Positions 33,362 through 41,183 of a DNA stretch of 64,000 bases are shown here, piece by piece. A program made the position numbers and the translations under genes. A model generated the notes under the pieces. That model made no database searches and was not told the origin of the DNA. It saw nothing but the letters and a program-made list of their open reading frames with translations. The stretch comes from DAIOXA01 sp050949165 (GTDB taxonomy: Bacteria; Bacillota; Proteinivoracia; UBA4975): positions 16,675 through 80,674 of the forward strand of contig JBMNFF010000012.1 of the NCBI GenBank assembly GCA_050949165.1, in the 5' to 3' direction. The stretch's first letter is position 1; every line of letters begins with the position of its first letter.

Positions 33362-33835
33362 ATGGAAATCACCGCTTTTCATCCTCTAACCGGCCATATA
33401 GTTGAATCCTGGGAATTTACCGTGCCCTTCCAATACGGCGGACCCTGGTATTGGCCAATTATGCAGACTCGGGATACCCAGGGCAATTCCTACCTCCTCG
33501 TTGAGACTGAGAAAAATATACTACCCTTTTCCGGCCATCTGCAGTTCGGAGATTACAGTCCTGGAAGGGGATTGCGGGTAATAGACGCCAACACCGGTCA
33601 AGAGCTGTGGCAGTATCAGTATGGGGAAAATCATGTCAGTGTATCGGCAAGCAATGGGGACTACCTGGCGGTTGTCACCGATGCTGGAGAGGAGTATGCT
33701 GTGCAGTTTCTTGCCATGGCTACCGGAGAGCTGCGTGCTCAGATTTCTCTGCCGTATTCCGACTGTAGAATGCTAGGGAACAGACTGCTAATTGAGCAGC
33801 CGGGGGAATATATCCTGACAAACCCCTTTGAGTAA
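33362..33835 (+). pseudogene. C-terminal fragment of a PQQ/beta-propeller-like protein
   Basis: An open stretch of 157 residues with blade-like repeats (LRVIDANTGQELWQYQYGEN, YAVQFLAMATGELRAQISLP), as in the PQQ-like propeller proteins. The first ATG (33362) has no ribosome site and overlaps the stop of the VOC remnant, so this is best read as the 3' end of a longer gene whose front was lost in the same deletion. It ends just before a terminator. Confidence 0.55.
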
Positions 33836-33874
33836 ACTGCATAGCCGTTTTACTAACTCATGACATCTCTTTGG

Positions 33875-33902
33875 GCGGGGGCCAACTAGGCCCCCGCTTT
33901 TT
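33875..33902 (+). terminator. Terminator before the PTS operon
   Basis: Perfect 9-bp stem GCGGGGGCC/GGCCCCCGC with loop AACTA and a five-T run. Confidence 0.9.
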
Positions 33903-33981
33903 GTTCGCCTGGCATGCCTGCTGGGCAAATCGGTTGAAAGAATTTTACCGCTACGTAAAACCAAAAAAAATAAGATTTCCC

Positions 33982-34062
33982 TTGACAAATAAAGTTATAA
34001 GAAATAATATGAAAGTAAACGTAACGCAAACGAAACACAAACGAAACATATCAAAGCGCTTA
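33982..34062 (+). promoter_or_regulatory. PTS operon promoter with 11-bp operator repeats and cre-like site
   Basis: TTGACA (33982-33987) and TAATAT (34005-34010) are 17 bp apart. Right after the predicted start lie three 11-base tandem units: TAAACGTAACG (34016-34026) and two exact copies of CAAACGAAACA (34027-34037, 34038-34048). These are the likely DeoR operator. TCAAAGCGCTTAAG (34051-34064) resembles a catabolite-repression cre site with about three mismatches. Confidence 0.75.
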
Positions 34063-34074
34063 AGGGGTGTGGTT

Positions 34075-34836
34075 ATGTTCGCTGAAGAGAGATGGCAGAG
34101 TATACTATCTGCCTTGGAAAAACACAAGACTGTCACCGTTCAGTTCCTCAGCCAGGAGCTGGGGGTGTCCCCGGTTACCGTCCGCAAGGATCTCAGCGAG
34201 TTAGAAGAGAAGGGCCTGCTCAAGCGCACCCATGGCGGCGCCATTCGCGTAGACCTGCTCTTTGAACCGGCCTATGAAGAAAAAGCCACAGCTAACCTGG
34301 CTCAAAAAGAACAGATCGCCCGGGAGGCGGTGGCGGAGATAAAACCCGGGGAAATAATCTTCCTGGACGCCGGCACCACCACCATGGCCATCGCCAGGGC
34401 GCTGCCGGCAGGTATGGAGATTACCGTGGCTACCAACGCCCTGAACATAGCCCAAGAGCTGATCAATAAGGGCCTGCGCACCATTATTATCGGCGGTGAG
34501 ATTCGAAAGACCATGGCCGCGGTGGGTCCCGATACCGTCGCCACTTTGAGCAAGTATTACTTTAACCGGCTGTTCCTGGGTACCAACGGCTTCTCCCTCA
34601 AGGAGGGGCTGACCACCCCCTCCCCCGCTGAGGCCGAGGTCAAGGCGGCCATGCTGCGGCAGAGCCAATACAAGTACCTGGTCAGCGATTCCAGCAAGTA
34701 CAGCCACATCTCCTTTGCCAAGTTCGGCGAGCTCCGGGATCTCAATGCCGTGATAACCGATCCGGGTATCCCCGAAGAGGCCAAGCAAGAAATTGAGGAT
34801 CTGGGCCTGCGCCTGATCCTGACGCCAGGGGTGTAA
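34075..34836 (+). CDS. DeoR/GlpR-family sugar-phosphate-responsive repressor
   Basis: A 253-residue regulator. The N-terminal HTH is VTVQFLSQELGVSPVTVRKDLSELEEKGLLKRTHGGA. The C-terminal DeoRC sensor has EIIFLDAGTTTMAIARAL, VATNALNIAQEL, IIIGGEIRKTMAAVGP and LVSDSSKYSHISFAKFGEL. The family binds a phosphorylated sugar and then leaves DNA. ATG 34075 follows AAGGGGTG. It is the first gene of the PTS operon and likely represses it through the 11-bp repeats just upstream. Confidence 0.92.
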   Translation: MFAEERWQSILSALEKHKTVTVQFLSQELGVSPVTVRKDLSELEEKGLLKRTHGGAIRVDLLFEPAYEEKATANLAQKEQIAREAVAEIKPGEIIFLDAGTTTMAIARALPAGMEITVATNALNIAQELINKGLRTIIIGGEIRKTMAAVGPDTVATLSKYYFNRLFLGTNGFSLKEGLTTPSPAEAEVKAAMLRQSQYKYLVSDSSKYSHISFAKFGELRDLNAVITDPGIPEEAKQEIEDLGLRLILTPGV

Positions 34837-34838
34837 TT

Positions 34839-35778
34839 GTGGCTGCCATCTTGACCCTCACCCTCAACCCCGCTCTGGATGTGACATATCTGCTGGACGA
34901 ACTCTGTCCCCACCAGGTCAACAAGGTTAGGGATAAGTGGGAAGATCCCGGCGGCAAGGGAATCAACGTGTCCAAGGTCTTGGCCGCCCTGGGCAAGGAG
35001 TCTCTGTGCTGGACCCTGCTGGGGGGCAGCATTGGCCGGCATATTCAGGAAATGCTGAGGCTCTACAGTCCTTTCCCGTCCGCAGTGTTCCGCATTGCTC
35101 GGCCCCACCCGGCAGAATATCAAGCTGCAGGTTGGCGGCCAACATATTGAGATCAACGAGCCAGGGCCCCAGATCAGCGCCGAGGAAATTGCCCGCTTCG
35201 AAGAGGAGTTCTTTCCCAATCTGGTCCAGGCCAAGGTCCTGGTTCTCTCGGGGAGTCTCCCCCAGGGTATTCCCCATGACTATTACGCCCGTCTGATAGA
35301 GAAGGGCACTCAGCTTGGCCTGCGGGTAATCCTCGATACCAGCGGCGAACCCCTGCGCCGGGGAGTTGCGGCGGGACCAATCCTGGTCAAGCCCAATCGC
35401 GCTGAATTGGAGGGCCTGCTCAATACCAGGCTTACCGGGATAGAGGAGATCATCGCCGGCGCCAGGCAGGTGGTGGCCATGGGCGCTGAGAATGTCCTGG
35501 TCTCCCTGGGAGCCCAGGGGGCCGTCCTGGTCAACTCCCGGGGAGTTTGGGAAAGTCGCCCGCCCAAGGTGAGAATGATATCTCCCTTGGGGGCGGGAGA
35601 TTCCATGGTCGCAAGCTGCGCTGCCTGTATGGCGGCGGCTGAATATACAGACTCCCGCATGCTCAAATTCGCTACTGCTGCCGGAACCGCCGCAGTTGAA
35701 CAACCTGGTTCCCGGGAGCCTGAATGGAAGAGGATAGAAGAAATTATGGCGGAGGTGGTCATTAAGGAGTGGTCTTAG
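34839..35778 (+). pseudogene. 1-phosphofructokinase/tagatose-6-phosphate kinase family, frameshifted
   Basis: A PfkB-family kinase of about 312 residues in two frames. The first frame has LTLNPALDVTY and DPGGKGINVSKVLAALGK, the second GPTRQNIKLQVGGQHIEINE, LSGSLPQGIP, VKPNRAELEGLL and LGAGDSMVASCAA with the catalytic Asp. Removing one C near 35101 (GCTCGGCCCC to GCTGGCCCC) joins them. It would phosphorylate fructose 1-phosphate or tagatose 6-phosphate to the bisphosphate. It starts at GTG 34839, 2 bases after the repressor gene. It is either a recent frameshift or a sequence error; the rest of the operon looks intact. Confidence 0.85.
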
Positions 35779-35828
35779 TGGTTCGGGGCACTTATTTATA
35801 TGTTTAGATTAGAAAAGGGGGATAAACT

Positions 35829-36872
35829 GTGAGCAACCTTTCAACACCGGTCAATGTTAAGGAGAGGCTTCAGTCCTTTGGCGGTTCCTTGGCAGGCATG
35901 GTAATGCCCAATATCGGCGCATTTATCGCCTGGGGTTTCATCACCGCCTTATTCATTCCCACCGGTTGGATTCCCAACGCAAATTTGGCCAGTCTGGTTG
36001 ATCCCATGATCAAGTATCTCTTGCCCATCCTCATCGGCTATACCGGCGGCAAGATGGTCCATGATGTCCGCGGCGGAGTCGTGGGCGCTACGGCAACGGC
36101 AGGGGTAATTGTCGGGGCCAGCGTTCCCATGTTTTTGGGCGCTATGATTATAGGCCCCCTGGCGGGCTGGCTGATGAAGAAGTTCGACGACGCTGTGGAA
36201 GGCAAAATCCCCACCGGCTTTGAGATGCTGGTCAACAACTTTTCCGCTGGAATTCTCGGTTTGATCCTGGCCCTCCTGGCCTACCTGGGCATTGGCCCCG
36301 CCGTCGAGTTCCTGAACAATGCCCTTGAATCCGGGCTGGACGTCATCGTATCCGCCAAGCTTCTGCCCCTGGCCTCTATTGTCATCGAGCCTGCCAAGAT
36401 CCTTTTCCTGAACAATGCCATCAACCACGGCATCCTGGGCCCCATGGGCGCGCAGCAGGCGACCGAAATCGGCAAATCCATCTACTTTATGCTGGAAACC
36501 AACCCCGGTCCTGGCCTGGGCATCCTGGCAGCCTACTTTGTGTTCGGCAAAGGCGCATCTAAACTGTCGGCTCCCGGAGCAATGGTCATTCACTTCTTGG
36601 GCGGCATTCACGAGATCTACTTCCCATACGTCCTGGCCAAGCCCAAGATGCTCCTGGCCGTCATCGCCGGCGGCGCTGCCGGTGTCCTGACCTTTGTAAT
36701 CTTTGGCGCCGGCTTGGTGGCTACTCCTTCTCCTGGCAGTATCTTCGCCTACCTGGCCATGACTCCCCGGGGCGGCTTTGTCGGCGTCATCCTGGGCGTG
36801 CTCATAGCTGCCGTGGTCTCCTTCCTTATCGGCGGCCTGCTCCTCAAGACTGATAAAGCAGTGGAGGAGTAA
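35829..36872 (+). CDS. PTS transporter IIC, mannitol family
   Basis: A 347-residue membrane permease of the mannitol (MtlA) PTS family, without fused IIB or IIA. Evidence: MPNIGAFIAWGFITALFIPTGW at the start, GGKMVHDVRGGVVGATAT, FLNNAINHGILGPMG, and the substrate-site motif GGIHEIYFPYV. It imports and phosphorylates a hexitol or related polyol together with the IIB and IIA proteins encoded right after. It begins at GTG 35829 behind AAAAGGGGG. The specific sugar alcohol is not certain. Confidence 0.92.
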   Translation: MSNLSTPVNVKERLQSFGGSLAGMVMPNIGAFIAWGFITALFIPTGWIPNANLASLVDPMIKYLLPILIGYTGGKMVHDVRGGVVGATATAGVIVGASVPMFLGAMIIGPLAGWLMKKFDDAVEGKIPTGFEMLVNNFSAGILGLILALLAYLGIGPAVEFLNNALESGLDVIVSAKLLPLASIVIEPAKILFLNNAINHGILGPMGAQQATEIGKSIYFMLETNPGPGLGILAAYFVFGKGASKLSAPGAMVIHFLGGIHEIYFPYVLAKPKMLLAVIAGGAAGVLTFVIFGAGLVATPSPGSIFAYLAMTPRGGFVGVILGVLIAAVVSFLIGGLLLKTDKAVEE

Positions 36873-36874
36873 GG

Positions 36875-37195
36875 ATGCCTAAGGTATCTGCAGCTCAAGT
36901 AAAAAAAGTCATTTTTGCCTGTGAGGCAGGCATGGGCTCCAGCACCATGGCCGTTTCCATATTTAAAAAGCTGGCCAGGGCCAAGGGGTTGGACCTGGAG
37001 GTCAAGCATACGCCGGTGAACGGAATCCCCGCCGATGCCGACCTGGTCATCGTCCACGCGGGCCTGGCAGCCCGGGCCAGGAAGGTGCAACCCGATAAGG
37101 TCATCCTCAAACTGAACAATTTCCTCGATCAGGGGTTTTACAGCAAGGTGGTCGACGCCCTGGCCGCCGGCGAGGAAATAACCGATGAGCAGTGA
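36875..37195 (+). CDS. PTS IIB component, mannitol family
   Basis: A 106-residue cytosolic IIB protein. The phosphocysteine loop is VIFACEAGMGSSTMAVS, with Cys19 as the phosphate carrier. It passes phosphate from IIA to the incoming polyol on IIC. It lies 2 bases after IIC (TAAGGATG); its own stop overlaps the IIA start, so the three are translated together. Confidence 0.93.
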   Translation: MPKVSAAQVKKVIFACEAGMGSSTMAVSIFKKLARAKGLDLEVKHTPVNGIPADADLVIVHAGLAARARKVQPDKVILKLNNFLDQGFYSKVVDALAAGEEITDEQ

Positions 37196-37640
37196 CCTCC
37201 GGCACTTGCTCTCCCCCGCCGCGGTGCGCTTAAATGTCGCCGTAAAGGATAAATGGGAAGCCATAAAGACAGCGGGAGAACTGCTGGTTCAGGCCAACTG
37301 CGTGGAGCAGAACTATATTGAGGAAATGCTCCAAAGGGAAAAGCTAATCACCTCATACATTGGCAGCGGGGTGGCTATACCCCACGGCACCGAGGGCAGT
37401 CGGGACATGGTCATTAAAACCGGCCTCTCCTATATTCAGGTGCCCCAGGGGGTAGATTTTGATGGCGAAACCGCTCGCATCATCATCGGCATTGCCGCCA
37501 GGGATGATAACCACCTGCAGATCTTGTCCAACCTGGCCGAGATCCTAATGGAGGCCAGTACCGTCCAGGAACTGATTGCCGCCAATAGCTATGAGGAGGT
37601 TTGCCGGCTGCTGACCTTGCCCGCCGCATCGATAGACTAG
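37185..37640 (+). CDS. PTS IIA component, mannitol/fructose type
   Basis: A 151-residue cytosolic phosphocarrier. The active-site His lies in SGVAIPHGTEGSRD (about residue 68), followed by GVDFDGETARIIIGIAARDDNHLQILSNLAEIL, the usual PTS EIIA type-2 block. It takes phosphate from HPr and passes it to IIB. Its ATG 37185 overlaps the IIB stop by 11 bases. Confidence 0.93.
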   Translation: MSSDLRHLLSPAAVRLNVAVKDKWEAIKTAGELLVQANCVEQNYIEEMLQREKLITSYIGSGVAIPHGTEGSRDMVIKTGLSYIQVPQGVDFDGETARIIIGIAARDDNHLQILSNLAEILMEASTVQELIAANSYEEVCRLLTLPAASID

Positions 37641-37659
37641 ATTTCGGGAGGAGTAATTT

Positions 37660-38697
37660 ATGAAAGCTGCTGTTTTTCTCGGTCCAGAGCAAATGGAAAT
37701 CCGCGACGTCCCCAGACCCCAGGCAGCCCCAGATTCCTTGGTCATCAAGGTGGAGGCCTGCGCGGTCTGCGGCAGTGACGCCCGCATCTATGGCTCAGGA
37801 AACTTTAGGATTACCCCACCTCAGATTATTGGCCACGAGGTGGCAGGGACCATTGCCGAAGTAGGCAGTGAGCTGAAGGGATTTTCAGTGGGCCAACGGG
37901 TTGCCATTGCCCCTGCCATTCCCTGCGGAGAGTGCTTCTTCTGCGAGCGGGGGGAACAGACCGCCTGCGAAAACTCCGTTTCCCTGGGCTACCACTATGC
38001 CGGCGGCTTTGCCGAATATATGGAAGTGCCTTGGCGGGCCATCAAGGTAGGTTGCGTCAACACCGTTCCTGAGCACATTCCCTTCGAGGAGGCAGTTTTG
38101 GCGGAACCCCTGTCCTGTGCCATCAATGCCCAGGAAATTGCCGAGGTCGGCCTGGGGGAAACAGTAGCGATCTTTGGGGGCGGGCCCATCGGCTTCATGC
38201 ATATTGAGCTGGCCCGCTCCCGGGGGGCGACCAAAATCATCCTCATCGAGCCCAACCCCTCCCGGCGGGAAATGGCTACGCCCTTTAAGCCAGACCTTGT
38301 CTTGGATCCCAATAATGACGACGTGGTCAAGTCCGTCCTGGAGGCTACTCAGGGCCGAGGCGCCGATGTGGTCATCACAGCCTGCCCCGCCGGCTCTGCC
38401 CAGGAGACGGCCTTGGAAATTGTCCGCCGCCGGGGCCGGGTCAGCTTTTTCGGGGGTCTGCCCAAGGGCAATTCGGTGATCAAATTTGACAGCAACCTGG
38501 TCCATTACCGCGAATTCTATGTGCTGGGGGCAAACGGTTCCAGCCCCCGCCAGAACCGCCTGGCCATTGACCTCATCGCCAGCGGCAAATTTGACGTCAA
38601 GAAACTCATCACCCATACCTTCCCCCTGGAAAAGACAGTGGAGGCCATCGAGACAGTGCGTCGGGGCGAAGGGTTAAAGGTAATAATCAAGCCTTAG
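37660..38697 (+). CDS. Zinc-dependent MDR polyol-phosphate dehydrogenase
   Basis: A 345-residue medium-chain dehydrogenase. Catalytic zinc ligands are CAVCGSD (Cys) and IIGHEVAGTIAE (His-Glu); the structural zinc loop is CGECFFCERGEQTAC. The Rossmann motif is VAIFGGGPIGFMHIELARSRG. In this operon it probably oxidises the imported polyol phosphate to a ketose phosphate (as GatD does with galactitol 1-phosphate), feeding the PfkB-type kinase. No aldolase is present nearby. GGGAGGAG lies ahead of the ATG. A terminator follows, closing the operon. Confidence 0.85.
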   Translation: MKAAVFLGPEQMEIRDVPRPQAAPDSLVIKVEACAVCGSDARIYGSGNFRITPPQIIGHEVAGTIAEVGSELKGFSVGQRVAIAPAIPCGECFFCERGEQTACENSVSLGYHYAGGFAEYMEVPWRAIKVGCVNTVPEHIPFEEAVLAEPLSCAINAQEIAEVGLGETVAIFGGGPIGFMHIELARSRGATKIILIEPNPSRREMATPFKPDLVLDPNNDDVVKSVLEATQGRGADVVITACPAGSAQETALEIVRRRGRVSFFGGLPKGNSVIKFDSNLVHYREFYVLGANGSSPRQNRLAIDLIASGKFDVKKLITHTFPLEKTVEAIETVRRGEGLKVIIKP

Positions 38698-38707
38698 GGG
38701 CAGAACG

Positions 38708-38740
38708 GGGGCAGTTCCCGCTGGGGAACTGCCCCTTCTT
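38708..38740 (+). terminator. Terminator of the PTS operon
   Basis: A 12-bp stem GGGGCAGTTCCC/GGGAACTGCCCC with loop GCTG, followed by TTCTT. Confidence 0.85.
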
Positions 38741-38856
38741 GTTCATTCACTCCGGCAGCATATGCTCGGAGGCCGTAGTATCTTTTTCACTCTCCGGGAG
38801 GTATAATTATAACTGCGTTTGAATCCGACTATGTATAACGAGAGGGGTGCCCAGAG

Positions 38857-39312
38857 GTGTCGGTTATAAAAGAGTTTAAGGAATTTGCCATGAAGGGCAA
38901 TGTGGTCGACCTGGCCACTGGCGTAATTATTGGCGCCGCCTTTGGCAAGATCGTGACCTCCCTGGTCAATGATATCGTTACGCCGGTGTTGAGTTTGGCC
39001 ATTGGAAAAATCGACTTTACCAATCTGTTCATCAGTTTGGACGGCAATCAGTATGCCACTCTTGAGGAAGCAAAAACTGCAGGGGCCGCAACCCTCAATT
39101 ATGGCACTTTCCTGACCAATGTCCTGGATTTTCTAATCATCGCCTTCGTCATATTTATTGTAATAAGGCAGATTAACCGGCTAAAGAAGAAGCCTGCTCC
39201 GGCGCCGGTTACCACCAAGGACTGTCCCTACTGCCAGAGCACCATTAATATTAAGGCCGTTAAATGCCCCAACTGTACCGCTGATCTTGAAAAAAATACT
39301 GTCGGTCAATGA
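38857..39312 (+). CDS. mscL: Large-conductance mechanosensitive channel with zinc ribbon
   Basis: A 151-residue MscL. Helix 1 is NVVDLATGVIIGAAFGKIVTSLVNDIVTPVL, the gate region, and helix 2 is FLIIAFVIFIVIRQINRL. The channel opens under membrane tension in osmotic downshock. After the usual end, residues about 120-145 form a C4 zinc ribbon (CPYC and CPNC pairs), an uncommon but known clostridial addition. GTG 38857 has a GAGGGG-like site upstream. A TATAAT is visible at 38802-38807. A hairpin follows the stop. Confidence 0.93.
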   Translation: MSVIKEFKEFAMKGNVVDLATGVIIGAAFGKIVTSLVNDIVTPVLSLAIGKIDFTNLFISLDGNQYATLEEAKTAGAATLNYGTFLTNVLDFLIIAFVIFIVIRQINRLKKKPAPAPVTTKDCPYCQSTINIKAVKCPNCTADLEKNTVGQ

Positions 39313-39319
39313 GGTCGAA

Positions 39320-39339
39320 GGGGCGGCTCTTGCCGCCCC
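39320..39339 (+). terminator. Hairpin after mscL
   Basis: Perfect stem GGGGCGGC/GCCGCCCC with loop TCTT. No T run. The same hairpin core (GGGCGGCTCTTGCCGCCC) recurs after rlmA at 40594-40611. Confidence 0.5.
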
Positions 39340-39355
39340 AGCCCAGGAGGTAAGC

Positions 39356-39757
39356 ATGCGCAGCCTGAAGTATATTTATCTGACCTTGGGCCTGGTGGCG
39401 TTGGTCCTGGGTGCTGTCGGCGTCGCTTTGCCGATACTGCCTACCACGCCCTTTTTGCTCCTGGCCCTGTTTTTCTTTTCCCGGGGTTCAGAGCGGTGGA
39501 ATAATTGGTTCCGCTCCACAAAGCTGTATAAAAAACACCTGGAAAGCTTCGTTAGGAACAGAGCTATGCCCCTATCCAAGAAGATTGTCATCCTGCTCTT
39601 TGCTGACGCCATGTTGGCGCTCCCCTTTGTCTACATCAAGCTCCTGCACGTGAGGATTCTGATCATCCTGGTTGTCGTCGCCAAATACTACTATTTCATC
39701 TTCAAGGTCAAGTCCTTGCCCCGGCAGCAAGCAGAAAAAGCAGGTGAGCTCACATGA
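39356..39757 (+). CDS. DUF454 (YbaN-like) membrane protein
   Basis: A 133-residue membrane protein of the DUF454 family: YIYLTLGLVALVLGAVGVAL, PILPTTPFLLLALFFFSRGS, WFRSTKLYKKHLESF. It has about three membrane helices. ATG 39356 has a strong CAGGAGG site. Its TGA (39755-39757) lies 12 bases ahead of the rlmA start, so the two may be co-transcribed. No function is established for the family. Confidence 0.88.
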   Translation: MRSLKYIYLTLGLVALVLGAVGVALPILPTTPFLLLALFFFSRGSERWNNWFRSTKLYKKHLESFVRNRAMPLSKKIVILLFADAMLALPFVYIKLLHVRILIILVVVAKYYYFIFKVKSLPRQQAEKAGELT

Positions 39758-39769
39758 GCCGGCCTCACC

Positions 39770-40588
39770 TTGTTTCAGTGTCCGGTGTGCAGAAACGCTC
39801 TATCCAAGGCAGATAATCATTACCGCTGCTCCCAGGGCCATACCTATGACATTGCCCGCCAGGGCCATGTCAACCTCCTCCTGCCCCGGCATATCGGCCG
39901 GGGCAAGCCCGGGGACAGCAAGGAGATGCTCCAGAGCCGCCGGGAAATCCTGAACGCCGGCTACTACCTGGAGTTCTCCGACCAGCTCAATGGGGCGGCG
40001 CTGCGCCACCTCCCCGACTGCGCTGCCTGTGCCATCCTGGACGCCGGTTGCGGCGAGGGCTATTACACTTCCCGGCTGCGCCAGGCGCTGATTGCAGCGG
40101 GAAGGGACCCTGAGGTCTACGGGGTGGATGTGGCCAAGCGGGCGGTCCAGTATGCTGCTGCCCGGGACAAGGCCATTCGCTTCGCCGTGGCCAGCACATA
40201 TCACTTGCCCATTCAGGACAAGAGCATGGATCTGGTCCTCTGCATCTTTGCCCCCCGGGATGAGGGAGAGTTTGCCCGGGTCCTCAAGCCCCAGGGCAAG
40301 CTGGCGGTGGCCGCCCCGGGCCCCCGGCATCTGTTCAGCCTGAGGTCGCTGATCTACCAGGACCCGGAAGAAATCGGGCAGCGGGGCGATGTGGGCGGGG
40401 GCTTTCGCCTCCTGGACCAGGTCGACGTCTGTTACACCGTTGAACTGGAGGACAAGCGGGCCATCCTCAACCTCCTGACCATGACCCCATACAGCAAACA
40501 CATCGATGAGGCGGCCATGGGCAAGCTCAGGGACTTGCCCCGGCTGGAGGCGGAAATCGACATCAGGCTCAAGTTCTACGGATTATAG
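39770..40588 (+). CDS. rlmA: 23S rRNA (guanine-N1)-methyltransferase RlmA family
   Basis: A 272-residue SAM methyltransferase. The N-terminal zinc finger is CPVC, then YRCSQGHTYDIARQGHVNLLL, which is diagnostic of RlmA, acting on G745 or G748 of 23S rRNA. The SAM pocket is ILDAGCGEGYYTSRL, with LVLCIFAPRDEGEFARVL behind it. The family also contributes to resistance to some macrolides in its RlmA(II) form; which form this is cannot be told. The start is a TTG at 39770 without a strong ribosome site, so the first residues are uncertain. Confidence 0.9.
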   Translation: MFQCPVCRNALSKADNHYRCSQGHTYDIARQGHVNLLLPRHIGRGKPGDSKEMLQSRREILNAGYYLEFSDQLNGAALRHLPDCAACAILDAGCGEGYYTSRLRQALIAAGRDPEVYGVDVAKRAVQYAAARDKAIRFAVASTYHLPIQDKSMDLVLCIFAPRDEGEFARVLKPQGKLAVAAPGPRHLFSLRSLIYQDPEEIGQRGDVGGGFRLLDQVDVCYTVELEDKRAILNLLTMTPYSKHIDEAAMGKLRDLPRLEAEIDIRLKFYGL

Positions 40589-40591
40589 ATC

Positions 40592-40613
40592 CAGGGCGGC
40601 TCTTGCCGCCCTG
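40592..40613 (+). terminator. Hairpin after rlmA
   Basis: Perfect stem CAGGGCGGC/GCCGCCCTG with loop TCTT; no T run. It shares 18 bases with the hairpin after mscL. Confidence 0.5.
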
Positions 40614-40744
40614 CTCTCATATAAGGGCATAAATAAACGGGAAGCCTTGGGGCAACCCGTCTTTATATACAGGGCAGATTAGATAGAAGCATCAATAATC
40701 CTCCCGAAATCCTTTAACATTTTGGTTACACCGCCGGCACAGAG

Positions 40745-40790
40745 TTGACAAGGAAAAACACATATTGTATATATTAAATATACACAATAT
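40745..40790 (+). promoter_or_regulatory. GntR-module promoter and operator
   Basis: TTGACA (40745-40750) and TATATA (40768-40773) are 17 bp apart. An imperfect palindrome with arms ATATTGTATATAT and ATATACACAATAT (40762-40790) covers the -10 and start site, a fitting operator for the YtrA-type regulator encoded next. Confidence 0.7.
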
Positions 40791-40806
40791 AGAGGGTGGT
40801 GTTGCC

Positions 40807-41181
40807 TTGAATATCATCATCAGCAATTCCAGCGGGCAGCCCATTTACCAACAGATTGTCACCCAGATCAAGAACTTGATTATCTCCGGGGTGCTGAAGG
40901 AGGGGGAAGCTCTGCCTTCCATGCGCCTGTTGGCCAAGGAACTGCGCATAAGCGTGATTACCACAAAGCGGGCTTATGATGAACTGGAGCGGGAGGGATT
41001 CATAGTTTCCTTCACCGGCAAAGGCAGCTTCGTGGCTGCCGAAAACCTGGACCTGATCTGGGAGCAGCATTACCGGGAAATTGAGGCGCACATGCAGGCC
41101 ATTGCCGATAAGGCTGCCGCCTGTGGTCTGGAACTGGAAGATCTGCTTGAAATGCTGACTCTAATCGTCAAGGGGGAATGA
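40807..41181 (+). CDS. GntR-family regulator (YtrA subfamily)
   Basis: A 124-residue regulator: PIYQQIVTQIKNLIISGVLKEGEALPSMRLLAKELRISVITTKRAYDELEREGFI is the GntR winged helix, followed by the short C-terminal dimer helices of the YtrA subfamily. The start is TTG 40807 behind GAGGGTGG. It is the first gene of a GntR-ABC ATPase-permease operon like ytrAB, and overlaps the ATPase gene region. It likely represses the operon through the palindrome at 40762-40790; cell-envelope antibiotics often induce such operons. Confidence 0.9.
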   Translation: MNIIISNSSGQPIYQQIVTQIKNLIISGVLKEGEALPSMRLLAKELRISVITTKRAYDELEREGFIVSFTGKGSFVAAENLDLIWEQHYREIEAHMQAIADKAAACGLELEDLLEMLTLIVKGE

Positions 41182-41183
41182 GA

